A stretch of 41,273 nucleotides of DNA from an uncultured Bacillota bacterium (GTDB taxonomy: Bacteria > Bacillota > Dehalobacteriia > UBA7702): assembly GCA_902796855.1 (NCBI GenBank), contig CADBQN010000029.1:1-41273 (forward strand). The letters are read 5' to 3'. Each line of letters opens with the position of its first letter. Within the stretch, counting starts at the first letter, position 1. The notes beneath the pieces are model-generated. The model had not been told where the DNA came from. It saw nothing but the letters and a program-made list of their open reading frames with translations, and made no database searches. This document shows positions 15,122-23,212 of this stretch, piece after piece. The translations under genes were made by a program, and so were the position numbers.

Positions 15122-15934
15122 TCAGACGAGAAAATCTTTTTTTCTGTACCGCAGGGAGGCGAGGAGCAGCGCCGCGATGAACACGGCGAGGCCGATGACG
15201 AGACCGATAAAGCCAAATCCCTTGTTCAGAACGGTCAGCGGGAGCTCGGCGTGGATCGGCGAAAAGTATCTGAGGAAGAACAGATGGGGCATGATATTGC
15301 CCATCATGCCGACGATGTAGGTGATCAGTACGATGGCGATCATCACGGAAACGCTTTCGGCATTGCTGCGGAACAGCGCCGAAACAAGGTAACCGATGGC
15401 CATGTAGACCAGGCCCGCAAAGACAATACAGATGAAAACGCGGATCATCTGGATCACCACGCCGGAAATGTGCATATCCTTGTTGAGGAACCAAATCGCG
15501 CAGCAGGTGACGGCGTAGACGACAATGCTGAAGATCAGATAACGCACGATGCCGCTGGCGACTTTCTGCCGCAGGATGCTGCCGCGGGTAACGGGCAGGG
15601 AATAGAGGAACTCAATGGAACCTTTGCCTTCTTCCCCGGAAAGGGCTTTCGCGCCGATGATCCCGGCGTACAGTCCGGCAAGGAGCAGAACGAACTGAAA
15701 CGCGTAAGCCGCGAAGGCGAAAGCGCCGCTGAGATCGGGAACGGCGGAAAGACCGAGGATCCCCCGGATCAAAGAGGGCAGGGCGTTGACTTTGGCCTCA
15801 AAGGACACGGGCTGGAACGCGCCGGCGAATACCTTGTGAAAGACCATCAGAAGCACCGCGATGACGGAGATCACGATGGTGGCGGCGATGAGTCCGCCGA
15901 AATTGCGTTTAAAATCAAGACGGAAAACTGTCAC
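15122..15934 (-). CDS. ABC-2 type transporter permease
   Basis: A 270-residue polytopic membrane protein with about six transmembrane segments, including LIAATIVISVIAVLLMVF, FQFVLLLAGLYAGIIG, YLIFSIVVYAVTCCAIWF, VFICIVFAGLVYMAIGYLV, SVMIAIVLITYIVGMM and GFIGLVIGLAVFIAALLLA. The GKGSIEFLYSLPVTRGSIL segment is typical of ABC-2 exporters. The start overlaps the stop of the ATPase gene by 4 nt. The substrate is unknown. Confidence 0.88.
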   Translation of the reverse strand: MTVFRLDFKRNFGGLIAATIVISVIAVLLMVFHKVFAGAFQPVSFEAKVNALPSLIRGILGLSAVPDLSGAFAFAAYAFQFVLLLAGLYAGIIGAKALSGEEGKGSIEFLYSLPVTRGSILRQKVASGIVRYLIFSIVVYAVTCCAIWFLNKDMHISGVVIQMIRVFICIVFAGLVYMAIGYLVSALFRSNAESVSVMIAIVLITYIVGMMGNIMPHLFFLRYFSPIHAELPLTVLNKGFGFIGLVIGLAVFIAALLLASLRYRKKDFLV

Positions 15935-17268
15935 TGGACTTCACCCCCCTCATAGAAAGGCTCAAAAGCGCCGCGGAGCGTTTCGTCGTTGATCCGGATG
16001 TCGTTCATTTTCAGATCGTAGAGAAGTTTCGCCAAGTCGCTGACATCGCCGGCGTATTCGAGAACGATTTTTCCTTCTTCTTCGCTGACGATTTTCGCAC
16101 CGATGGTTTCAAAGGCCTTTCGATCAAAACCGACGGATTTCATTTTGATGTTGGGCGCGGTTTGTTTCGCCGCGGCGGGCTTTGCCGCCGCCGCCGGGCG
16201 CGGCGCCGCTTTCTCGGCATCTTTTGCCGCGTCGGGAGCGGATTCTGTTTTTTCATGTTCGGAAGCGGTTTCTTCTGCCCGTTCTTCCTCGCCTTCGGCG
16301 GCTTCGCTCTGAGGAGCCGCTTCCTCAGCGGTTTCCGCTGGTTCTTCTTCCGCTTCGGCTTCCTCGTCGTTCTGAGCCGCGATTTCCTCTCTCAGGGCAG
16401 CGGCGTCAGCGGCGGCGGCCGCGGCGGCCGCGGCTTCGGCGGCGGCTTTGGCGGCGTCTCTTTCCGCTATGATTTCTTCCAAGGGTTTCCCCATGATCTC
16501 CGCCGTGTAAAGCATCGGGTCTTCTTCCCGGGGGGGTTCCGGTTCGGCGGTCTCTTCAGCGGCGGCGGGTTCCTCGGCGGGTACGCCCTCTTCGGCGGCC
16601 TCGCTGAAATCGACGTCTTCCACGGAGAATTCTTCCGGCGAGACGGTAATCTCACCGTTTTCGATGACGGCCATCCGGTCGCAGATCAAGGCGATTTCCT
16701 CGGAATCCCTGCCGGTGATCAGCACCGTGGCGCCGGCGTCTCTCAGGTTCTGCAGGAACGTGAAGAGATCGCTTTGCGCCATGGCGTCAAGGCCTCTTAA
16801 AGGTTCGTCCAAAAGCAACAGTTTCGGTTGGGAGAGGATCGCCGCCGCCAGCGCCATTTTTTTCTGGTCGCTGCGGTCCATCTCATCAAAGCGCTCCCGC
16901 AGATCGAGCTCAAAACGGTTGATGAGCTCTTTTTTACCGGGGTTCTTCTTTTGATGATGCGCTTTTAACGTTAAATTGATGAACTTCCCGGCTTTCATTT
17001 TATTGTAAAAATAAACTTCGCTGGGAACGTAGGCCGTATCCTTTTTGATCTTTTTGGCTTCGTCCTTTACGTCCATACCAAAGACTTCGGCTTCACCGTC
17101 GGAAGGAAGAATGTAATTCATCAGGATCCTGAGGATCGTGGTCTTGCCGGCTCCGTCCGGGCCGATCAGACCGAAGATCTCTCCTTCGTTGATGGTGAGG
17201 TCGATGCCGCTGATACCGATTCTTCTGCCGTATTTTTTTGAAAGTTGGTTTAATTTGACGGCAACCAA
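15931..17268 (-). CDS. ABC transporter ATPase with long Ala/Glu-rich insert
   Basis: A 445-residue protein starting at a TTG with a strong AAAGGAGGTG site; an in-frame ATG 15 codons upstream lies before that site. The nucleotide-binding domain (about 1-215) has Walker A GPDGAGKTT and Walker B LLLLDEP. The signature is degenerate (DRSDQKK in place of LSGGQ) and the usual H-loop His is replaced (ITGRDSEE). A low-complexity Ala/Glu/Pro linker spans about 220-370, followed by a C-terminal domain (about 373-445) like those of ABC-2 exporter ATPases. It pairs with the downstream permease. Confidence 0.88.
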   Translation of the reverse strand: MVAVKLNQLSKKYGRRIGISGIDLTINEGEIFGLIGPDGAGKTTILRILMNYILPSDGEAEVFGMDVKDEAKKIKKDTAYVPSEVYFYNKMKAGKFINLTLKAHHQKKNPGKKELINRFELDLRERFDEMDRSDQKKMALAAAILSQPKLLLLDEPLRGLDAMAQSDLFTFLQNLRDAGATVLITGRDSEEIALICDRMAVIENGEITVSPEEFSVEDVDFSEAAEEGVPAEEPAAAEETAEPEPPREEDPMLYTAEIMGKPLEEIIAERDAAKAAAEAAAAAAAAADAAALREEIAAQNDEEAEAEEEPAETAEEAAPQSEAAEGEEERAEETASEHEKTESAPDAAKDAEKAAPRPAAAAKPAAAKQTAPNIKMKSVGFDRKAFETIGAKIVSEEEGKIVLEYAGDVSDLAKLLYDLKMNDIRINDETLRGAFEPFYEGGEVQ

Positions 17269-17318
17269 GACGACACCTCCTTTAATCATTTTACGGTATA
17301 AATACTGAACCAACTATA

Positions 17319-17347
17319 AGCATAATACTTTTTTTGCTTTTGGTCAA
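17319..17347 (-). promoter_or_regulatory. Promoter of the ABC transporter operon
   Basis: On the minus strand TTGACC (17342-17347) and TATGCT (17319-17324) are 17 bp apart, upstream of the AAAGGAGGTG ribosome site. Confidence 0.6.
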
Positions 17348-17390
17348 TGTTTTTTTCTTTTTTTTGCCGTTCTATCGCCGTTTTTTTTCT

Positions 17391-17398
17391 CATAATCT
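17391..17398 (+). promoter_or_regulatory. Possible SigE-type -10 element of spoIIIA
   Basis: CATAATCT resembles the mother-cell sigma-E -10 consensus CATACAAT, about 20 nt before the ribosome site of spoIIIAA, where SigE control is known in B. subtilis. No convincing -35 element is visible. Confidence 0.3.
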
Positions 17399-17419
17399 AT
17401 AGGGAATGGAGGGGAAAGC

Positions 17420-18484
17420 TTGGAAAAAATTTTTTCGGACGATCTGTCCGGACTCCTCGATTTTCTGCCCCGCCGGATCGGACAGGTTCTCCGCCGCTGT
17501 GAACGGGAGACCCTTTCGGGGCTGACCGAGATCCGGCTCCGCTTTGACGGGCCCGTTGCCCTCTGTTTTGGGCGGCGCGTCGCTTTTCTTTCGGAGGAAG
17601 GCCGTTTGGGCAAGGCCGAAACGGCGCTGGTCGCAGCGGAAAAGGATATGGCGGAAGCCTGGCGCCTCGTGACCTCCTCTTCCGTATACGCTCTTGAGGA
17701 AGAGCTGAAACAGGGATATATCACCGTCGCCGGCGGTCACCGTGTCGGCGTCGCCGGAACCGCCGTTTTGCGGAACGGCGCCGTTAAAACACAAAAAGAG
17801 ATCACTTCGCTGAATTATCGCTTCGCCCGGGAAAAGAGGGGCGTCGCCGAACCGGTTTTGCCTTTTCTGTTTTCGGGAAACCGCTTCCGTGATACGTTGA
17901 TTTTCTCCCCGCCGGGAGCGGGCAAAACGACGCTCCTTCGGGACCTGACCCGTCTGCTTTCCGACGGGAACGCCCTGGCTCCGCCGCGGAACGTCGCCGT
18001 CGTCGATGAGCGCGGCGAGATCGCCGGCGTCGTCATGGGCCGCCGCCGCTATGACGTCGGTTCCAACACCGACGTCCTGACGGGATTTCCCAAAGAGGAG
18101 GGGATGATGCTGGCGCTGCGCTCCCTGTCCCCGGCGGTCCTCGTCAGCGACGAGATCGGCCGAAGAGAGGATGAGCGCGCCGTCGCCGAGGCCATCCGCG
18201 GCGGCGTGTCATTGCTGCTGACGGCCCACGCCGGTTCCGTCGGGGAACTGCGCCGCCGGCCGGTGCTCCGCTCCCTCCTTGCCGACGGTGTCTTTGAGTG
18301 TCTGCTGTCGCTGTCCCCGTCGCCGCGGCCCGGCACGGTCAGCGCCGTTCACATTCGGAAACAAAAGGGGGAGACGTGGGATTATGTGGAAATGGATCGC
18401 GGCCCTGATTTTGATGGCCGCCCCGGGCTGTGCCGGGATGGTGATGCGCCGCGGCTTGAAGCGCAGACGGGAGGAGCTCAATGA
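17420..18484 (+). CDS. spoIIIAA: Stage III sporulation protein AA (ATPase)
   Basis: A 354-residue AAA-type secretion ATPase of the SpoIIIAA family. Walker A is SPPGAGKTTLL (about residues 168-178), with NVAVVDERGEIAG and PAVLVSDEIGRRED as the acidic motifs. It powers the SpoIIIA-SpoIIQ channel that the mother cell uses to feed the forespore. The start is TTG at 17420 with GGAGGGG upstream. The frame continues about 100 nt into spoIIIAB, so the last 33 codons overlap another gene; the C-terminus after HIRKQKG is poorly conserved looking. Confidence 0.93.
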   Translation: MEKIFSDDLSGLLDFLPRRIGQVLRRCERETLSGLTEIRLRFDGPVALCFGRRVAFLSEEGRLGKAETALVAAEKDMAEAWRLVTSSSVYALEEELKQGYITVAGGHRVGVAGTAVLRNGAVKTQKEITSLNYRFAREKRGVAEPVLPFLFSGNRFRDTLIFSPPGAGKTTLLRDLTRLLSDGNALAPPRNVAVVDERGEIAGVVMGRRRYDVGSNTDVLTGFPKEEGMMLALRSLSPAVLVSDEIGRREDERAVAEAIRGGVSLLLTAHAGSVGELRRRPVLRSLLADGVFECLLSLSPSPRPGTVSAVHIRKQKGETWDYVEMDRGPDFDGRPGLCRDGDAPRLEAQTGGAQ

Positions 18485-18896
18485 TTTTCTGAACTGTTTC
18501 CGCGCCGTCGCCGCGGAGCTCTCTTATACCGCTCCGGGGCTGGAACAGTGTCTGCGCCGCGCCGCGGAGCCCGCGGCGGGTGAAGTGAAAGGCGTCTTTC
18601 TCGACGCCGCGGCGCGGCTGAAAGACAGCGCCGACGGGGAAGCGTCCTTTCGCGGCGCGCTGACGGCGCGCCGGGATCGGCTGGCCCTCACCGATGAGGA
18701 CATTGCCGAGATCCGCCGCTTCGGTCATCGGCTCGGCGCCGCGGATATGGAGAATACGCTGAAACAGCTGAACTATACGGCGGAACGGACGGCCCTGGCC
18801 CTGCGGGACGCCGAGGAAAGCGAGGCGAAATGGAGCCGCGTTTTCAGCGGCGGCGGCTGGCTCTGCGGCGCCGCCCTTGCGCTGTTTTTTCTGTGA
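18384..18896 (+). CDS. spoIIIAB: Stage III sporulation protein AB
   Basis: A 170-residue SpoIIIAB, related to the GspF-like platform proteins of type II secretion systems. An N-terminal hydrophobic segment (WIAALILMAAPGCAGMVM) is followed by a helical cytoplasmic region (LNDFLNCFRAVAAELSYTAPGLEQCL) and a C-terminal hydrophobic anchor (GWLCGAALALFFL). The ATG at 18384 has a GGGGGAG site and preserves the N-terminal membrane segment typical of the family, so the 101-nt overlap with spoIIIAA appears genuine. Confidence 0.9.
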   Translation: MWKWIAALILMAAPGCAGMVMRRGLKRRREELNDFLNCFRAVAAELSYTAPGLEQCLRRAAEPAAGEVKGVFLDAAARLKDSADGEASFRGALTARRDRLALTDEDIAEIRRFGHRLGAADMENTLKQLNYTAERTALALRDAEESEAKWSRVFSGGGWLCGAALALFFL

Positions 18897-18911
18897 GAAG
18901 GAGGGCTTTTC

Positions 18912-19112
18912 TTGGATGACTTCGGCATACTGTTCTTTTTGGCGGGGCTCGCCATCGCCGTGACGGTGCTGCATATTCTGCTGAAACAGGCGGGTAGGGA
19001 GGAATACGCCTATCTGACGCTGTTCCTCGGGCTGATTATTGCCTTAATCAAGGTGCTCCCCTATGTGACGCAGCTCTTTGAGGAAGTCGCCGCCGTCATG
19101 AATCTCTATTAA
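18912..19112 (+). CDS. spoIIIAC: Stage III sporulation protein AC
   Basis: A 66-residue two-helix membrane protein (FGILFFLAGLAIAVTVLHILLKQAG; YLTLFLGLIIALIKVLPYV), the usual size and pattern for SpoIIIAC. It starts at a TTG after an AAGGAGG site, 15 nt behind spoIIIAB. It is a membrane component of the SpoIIIA channel apparatus. Confidence 0.92.
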   Translation: MDDFGILFFLAGLAIAVTVLHILLKQAGREEYAYLTLFLGLIIALIKVLPYVTQLFEEVAAVMNLY

Positions 19113-19118
19113 GCGATC

Positions 19119-19514
19119 GTGATGACGTCGGTTTTTCCCTTTTTTCTGCTGGCGCTCGTGACCGCGGTCATCGCCGTGTTCCTGAAAAACGGCGGTTTCC
19201 CCGTTTTAGCGTTGACGGCGGCGGTCTGCGGCGGCGTTTTGATCCTGCTGCGGCTGCTGCCGTTCTTTGCCGAGGTGCTGTCTCTGCTCCGCTCCGCGGC
19301 GGATACGGCGGGCCTTCGCGTGGATTATCTCGATCTCGTCTTAAAGGTCGTCGGCATTGCCTACATCGGCGAGTTCTGCGGCCAGCTCTGCCGGGACGCC
19401 GGTGAAAACGGCGTCGCCGCCAAAGTGGATCTGTGTACGAAGGTGGTCATTATGGTCATAGCGCTGCCGCTGCTGAAAACGATTTTAAATACGGTCATCG
19501 AGGTATTTCAATGA
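19119..19514 (+). CDS. spoIIIAD: Stage III sporulation protein AD
   Basis: A 131-residue membrane protein with hydrophobic segments FPFFLLALVTAVIAVFL, VLALTAAVCGGVLILLRLL and a C-terminal VVIMVIALPLLKTILNTVI, plus the conserved VVGIAYIGEFCGQLCRDAGE segment of SpoIIIAD. Start is GTG 19119 or ATG 19122; there is no clear ribosome site, so translation is probably coupled to spoIIIAC six nt upstream. It ends in an ATGA overlap with spoIIIAE. Confidence 0.92.
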   Translation: MMTSVFPFFLLALVTAVIAVFLKNGGFPVLALTAAVCGGVLILLRLLPFFAEVLSLLRSAADTAGLRVDYLDLVLKVVGIAYIGEFCGQLCRDAGENGVAAKVDLCTKVVIMVIALPLLKTILNTVIEVFQ

Positions 19515-20659
19515 AGGCGGCGCGAACGGGGCGCGGAATTGTCTTGGCGGTGTTGTTGTGTCTCTTTTGCGCCGTTCCCGTTGCGGCGGCGGAACCGGCA
19601 TCGCCGTCCCTTGATCTCACGGCGCTGGAGGAGGCCGCCGCCGTCCTGGATGAGGCGACGGGAAACGCCTTTTCCTTTCGGGATATGGCCGCGGCGATGA
19701 TCGGCGGCGATTTTCGGATCGACCCCGGCGCCGTCTGCGCCGCCGTCGTCTCGTCGGTCCTCGCCGAGGCGCGGAATTTTTCCGCTCTCTTCGCTCAGTT
19801 GCTGCTCCTCGGCGTCGCCGCCGCGGTCTTTCACGTCTTTGCCGACAGTTTCCCCGACGGCGGCGGCGCGAAGGTGGGGGAATACGTCGTGTTCCTCGCT
19901 TTTTTGCTCCCCGCGGTGAAATGCTTCCGCGTCGCCCTCGATCTGGGTACGGAAAAGATCGGACAGGCCGCCGATTTTCTCTGCGCCGTTTTTCCCTATC
20001 TCTTCGGCTCCTTCGCGCTTCTCGGCGGCGGCGCGGCCGCCGCCGTGGTGCGTCCGACGGTTCTGGCGGTGACGTCTCTGTTTTTGACGCTGCTGGATCG
20101 CTTCTTTCTGCCGCTGCTGCTCCTTGCTGCCGCTCTCGCTGTCTGTTCCCAGCTGGCGCCGGGCTATTCCTTTCGGAAACTATTCGATTTGCTGAAAACC
20201 GTCATCCTGACATCGCTGACGCTGATGCTGACGGTGTTCACCGGTCTGCTCGGTCTGGAAGGTTTTGCCGCCGGGACCGTGGACGGTCTCTCGGCAAAAA
20301 CGGTGAAGGCGGCGGCGGGGGATTTTATTCCCGTCGTCGGCGGTTATCTGGCCGACGCCTTTGACGCCATCGTCGGCGCCGGGATCCTTCTGCGGAGTGT
20401 GATCGGCCTGTTCGGCGTCGTCGCCCTCGCCGTCTTTCTCGCGGTGCCGGCGCTGAAAATCGGCGTGATGGCCTTTCTCTTTAAAGCCGCCGCCGCTCTG
20501 CTGGAGCCTTTTGGCGGCAAAAGCTACGTAGCGGCGCTGTCGGATTTAGCTTCCGTTCTGCTCCTCGTCTTCGCCGTTGTCGCCGCGGCGGGACTGCTCT
20601 TTTTCTTTCTGATCTTCGCCGTTGTCGGCGTCAGTTCCATGACGATGATGTTTCGCTGA
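19511..20659 (+). CDS. spoIIIAE: Stage III sporulation protein AE
   Basis: A 382-residue polytopic membrane protein with a cleavable-looking signal peptide (VLAVLLCLFCAVPVAAA) and about seven further hydrophobic segments, the normal architecture for SpoIIIAE. The VVGGYLADAFDAIVGAGILLRSVIG block is characteristic. The start at 19511 overlaps the spoIIIAD stop by 4 nt; an in-frame upstream extension from 19433 lies inside spoIIIAD and is discounted. Confidence 0.93.
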   Translation: MKAARTGRGIVLAVLLCLFCAVPVAAAEPASPSLDLTALEEAAAVLDEATGNAFSFRDMAAAMIGGDFRIDPGAVCAAVVSSVLAEARNFSALFAQLLLLGVAAAVFHVFADSFPDGGGAKVGEYVVFLAFLLPAVKCFRVALDLGTEKIGQAADFLCAVFPYLFGSFALLGGGAAAAVVRPTVLAVTSLFLTLLDRFFLPLLLLAAALAVCSQLAPGYSFRKLFDLLKTVILTSLTLMLTVFTGLLGLEGFAAGTVDGLSAKTVKAAAGDFIPVVGGYLADAFDAIVGAGILLRSVIGLFGVVALAVFLAVPALKIGVMAFLFKAAAALLEPFGGKSYVAALSDLASVLLLVFAVVAAAGLLFFFLIFAVVGVSSMTMMFR

Positions 20660-20672
20660 GGGAGGGAGAACC

Positions 20673-21176
20673 ATGGATTCGCTGATGAGTTTCGGCCGTG
20701 ATATGATCTTTGTCGCCGTCGCCGCTTCCTGCTGTGAAATCCTCCTGCCCGAGGGAGAGAGCAAAAGGCCGGTTCGCTTTGTCTTCGGCCTATGGTTCAT
20801 GGCGCTGATGCTGAATCCCCTCGTGACGCTGTTCACGGCGACGGATCTTTCCGCCATCGACATTGCTTCCCTCGCCGATGAGGAGCTCGCCGCCGTCGGC
20901 GAAGAGGAGACGGATGAAGAAGCGGAAATCTACGGGGAAGCGGCGAGACGGCTCAGCGAGGAGTTTCGCCAAAAGCTCGGCGCGCTGTATGAGGATCGCA
21001 CCTTTCGGGTGACGGCGCGTTTGGAGGAAAAGGGCGTAACATCGCTTTCTGTTGCCGTCGGCGGTGAGAGCGGCGGGGAATCGATCAGAGAGGATATTCT
21101 CGCTTTGGCGGCAAGGGATTACGGAATCCCCGCGTCCGCCGTGGAAATCACGTTTGAAGGAGGCGGCGCCCGGTGA
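20673..21176 (+). CDS. spoIIIAF: Stage III sporulation protein AF
   Basis: A 167-residue protein with two N-terminal membrane segments (MIFVAVAASCCEILLP; FVFGLWFMALMLNPLVTLF) and a soluble C-terminal domain with a ring-building fold (RVTARLEEKGVTSLSVAVGG... ASAVEITFEGG). It fits SpoIIIAF in order and layout. A GGGAGGGAGA site precedes the ATG; the stop overlaps the GTG start of spoIIIAG. Confidence 0.92.
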   Translation: MDSLMSFGRDMIFVAVAASCCEILLPEGESKRPVRFVFGLWFMALMLNPLVTLFTATDLSAIDIASLADEELAAVGEEETDEEAEIYGEAARRLSEEFRQKLGALYEDRTFRVTARLEEKGVTSLSVAVGGESGGESIREDILALAARDYGIPASAVEITFEGGGAR

Positions 21177-21700
21177 AAGAAGGGCTCATGCACATCGTAA
21201 AAGAGGATAAGAAAAAGCTGCTGTTTCTCGCCGTACTGATGGCGGCGGCTGTATTGCTTTTGCTCTATGGCAGCGGCGGAGAGCGAAAGGAGCTCATAGA
21301 GGAAGAGCCTGTTTCCGCCGATTCGCCGGGTTTTGACGGCGCCGCCGTTGAGGCGGCGCTGGCGGAGGTGCTGTCGCGGATCGACGGCGCGGGGGAAGTT
21401 TCCGTCGTCATTTCCTGGCAGGATGACGGCCGGAAAGTCTATGCCTATCACGAGGAAACGACGAATCAGCGCCGGGAAGACGGTATTGCGGAGGAGACCC
21501 GCAAAAACGAGCTCGTTTTGGCGGAGGGCGGCGACGTTCCCGTCGTCTCCCTGCGGGAGCGTCCCGAGGCCGAAGGTGTCCTCGTCGTCGCCGACGGCGC
21601 GGGCAGCGATGTTGTCCGTGAAAAGCTGCTGGAAGCCGCCGCGGTCTATCTCGATATCGGTCGGAACCGGGTGGAGATCGCCGCGGGAAGCGGTGAGTGA
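21173..21700 (+). CDS. spoIIIAG: Stage III sporulation protein AG
   Basis: A 175-residue single-pass protein (LLFLAVLMAAAVLLLLYG) with a large extracytoplasmic domain containing GVLVVADGAGSDVVREKLLEAA, the ring-building motif of SpoIIIAG, and a beta-insert region (VSVVISWQDDGRKVYAYHEET). SpoIIIAG forms a large ring in the intermembrane space around the forespore. Translation starts at a GTG overlapping the spoIIIAF stop. Confidence 0.93.
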   Translation: MKEGLMHIVKEDKKKLLFLAVLMAAAVLLLLYGSGGERKELIEEEPVSADSPGFDGAAVEAALAEVLSRIDGAGEVSVVISWQDDGRKVYAYHEETTNQRREDGIAEETRKNELVLAEGGDVPVVSLRERPEAEGVLVVADGAGSDVVREKLLEAAAVYLDIGRNRVEIAAGSGE

Positions 21701-21713
21701 GGGGGAAAAGTAC

Positions 21714-22262
21714 ATGGAAGTCTCGAACCGCAAACGCTTTTTTCTGTTCCTCGCCGTTTTAATCGTCTTTTCTTTGGGGACGGCGCTCTTTGTCCACGAA
21801 GACGATATGGTCTATGAGCCGGCGGAGCCTGTCCCCGAGGACAGTGAAAATGATTCGGAAGGAGAAGGGGAACCGGCGGATGGAACGGAGGCCGTCGCCG
21901 CCGCCGCGGCGGAAAGGGATTTTTTCGCCTCCTTCCGTTTGGAACGCTCCCGCCGCCGCGACCGCGAGGCGGAGCTCTATCGGGAGATCCTGGCCGATGA
22001 GGGCCGGGACGAGACCGCCAGAAAGGAAGCGTCGGCGGCTCTGACGGGACTGTACCGAAAGGCCGGTCTTGAGGATGAGGTGGAGCAGATCCTCGTCGGC
22101 CGCGGCTACGGCGACGCCCTTTTTGTAATTGAGGATACGGTTTCGCTCCTGATCATCAAGGGGGAAGCGCTCCGCGGGACGGAAACCGCCGATCTCGCCG
22201 CTTTTGTTTCGTCCTACGCCGGCCTCGGTGAAAACGGCGTTTCCGTTTTTACCGCGGAATGA
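21714..22262 (+). CDS. spoIIIAH: Stage III sporulation protein AH
   Basis: A 182-residue single-pass protein: N-terminal MEVSNRKRFFLFLAVLIVF anchor, an acidic linker (about residues 30-60), then a helical region (FRLERSRRRDREAELYREIL) and a C-terminal ring-building domain (GYGDALFVIEDTVSLLIIKG). SpoIIIAH is the mother-cell partner of forespore SpoIIQ. A GAGGGGG site precedes the ATG at 21714. It is the last gene of the spoIIIA operon; no clear terminator follows before the asp23 promoter. Confidence 0.93.
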   Translation: MEVSNRKRFFLFLAVLIVFSLGTALFVHEDDMVYEPAEPVPEDSENDSEGEGEPADGTEAVAAAAAERDFFASFRLERSRRRDREAELYREILADEGRDETARKEASAALTGLYRKAGLEDEVEQILVGRGYGDALFVIEDTVSLLIIKGEALRGTETADLAAFVSSYAGLGENGVSVFTAE

Positions 22263-22284
22263 CGCTTTTCTTTTATAAAAAAGA

Positions 22285-22313
22285 TTGTTATTTGAAGCGA
22301 TATTTGATATAAT
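22285..22313 (+). promoter_or_regulatory. Promoter of the asp23-nusB-xseAB-ispA operon
   Basis: TTGTTA (22285-22290) and TATAAT (22308-22313) with a 17-bp spacer, separating the housekeeping operon from the sporulation operon upstream. Confidence 0.75.
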
Positions 22314-22348
22314 GAATACAACGTTTGAAATCATGGAGGTTCCTTGTT

Positions 22349-22750
22349 ATGAGTGACAATAAAGAAAAAGAAATCTGCGGCGCCGAAGAGGAAGCCGTAA
22401 CCAACGTGCGTATCTCCGACGAAGTTGTCGCCACTATCGCCGCCATCGCCGCGGTGGAAATTGAAGGTGTCGGCGGCATGTGCGGCACCCGCACCGGCGA
22501 TATCATTGAAAAATTTGGCAAGAAAAACAGCGCGAAAGGCGTTAAAGTCGATATCGCCGACGGTTCCGTCAGGATCCATATGAACCTGCTGGTCGTTTAC
22601 GGTTACCGGATCCCCGATGTCTGCGCCGAAGTCCAGGAAGCGGCAAAGACCGCCGTGGAAGGCATGACCGGTCTCCATGTTTCCGAGATCACCGTTCTCG
22701 TACAGGGGATCACCGCCGCCAAGGAAGGCGATGCCGGGGAAGAAGCGTAA
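22349..22750 (+). CDS. Asp23/Gls24 family envelope stress protein
   Basis: A 133-residue Asp23/Gls24 protein (B. subtilis YqhY type). It shows VRISDEVVATIAAIAAVEIEGVGG, KGVKVDIADGSVRIHMNLLVVYG and the C-terminal VHVSEITVLVQGI-like block. YqhY homologues are linked to lipid/acetyl-CoA carboxylase homeostasis in B. subtilis, where the gene follows accBC; no acc genes are present here. The ATG at 22349 has GGAGG nine nt upstream; an upstream in-frame start would lie before that site. Confidence 0.92.
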   Translation: MSDNKEKEICGAEEEAVTNVRISDEVVATIAAIAAVEIEGVGGMCGTRTGDIIEKFGKKNSAKGVKVDIADGSVRIHMNLLVVYGYRIPDVCAEVQEAAKTAVEGMTGLHVSEITVLVQGITAAKEGDAGEEA

Positions 22751-22771
22751 TTTTACAGACGGAGAAGAGCT

Positions 22772-23212
22772 TTGAAAAAGACAGGCAGCAGAAAAAACGC
22801 GCGTGAAACGGCGTTTAAAATGATCTTTCAAATGGACGTCGGCAAAAATACGCTGAGCGTCGCCGAAGAAACGCTGAACGAGGCGGTGGCCGACGGTCTC
22901 GTCGAAGAAAGGGACAGGGATTATGTCCTGGCTCTCGTCGCCGGTGTCGCCGAGAAAAAAGAAGAGACCGACGCCTTTATGGCCAAACACGCCAAGGGCT
23001 GGACGGTCGATCGGATCAACGCCGTTGAGAAGAATCTCATTCGTCTCGCTCTTTATGAGATCTTCTATCTGAAAGAGATTCCCTACGAGGTCTCCGTCAA
23101 CGAAGCGGTGGAACTCGCGAAGAGCTATGGCGATGAGGACGCCTACGGCTTTGTCAACGCCGTTTTGGACAACGCCCGGCCGGAAAAAGCGGACGGGGAG
23201 AAATTAAGATGA
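22772..23212 (+). CDS. nusB: Transcription antitermination factor NusB
   Basis: A 146-residue all-helical NusB. It starts with the typical RKNARETAFKMIFQMD, followed by DYVLALVAGV and the C-terminal EIPYEVSVNEAVELAKSYG. NusB with NusE binds boxA RNA to prevent premature termination of rRNA transcripts. TTG start at 22772 with GGAGAAG; the stop overlaps the next ATG by 4 nt. Confidence 0.95.
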   Translation: MKKTGSRKNARETAFKMIFQMDVGKNTLSVAEETLNEAVADGLVEERDRDYVLALVAGVAEKKEETDAFMAKHAKGWTVDRINAVEKNLIRLALYEIFYLKEIPYEVSVNEAVELAKSYGDEDAYGFVNAVLDNARPEKADGEKLR

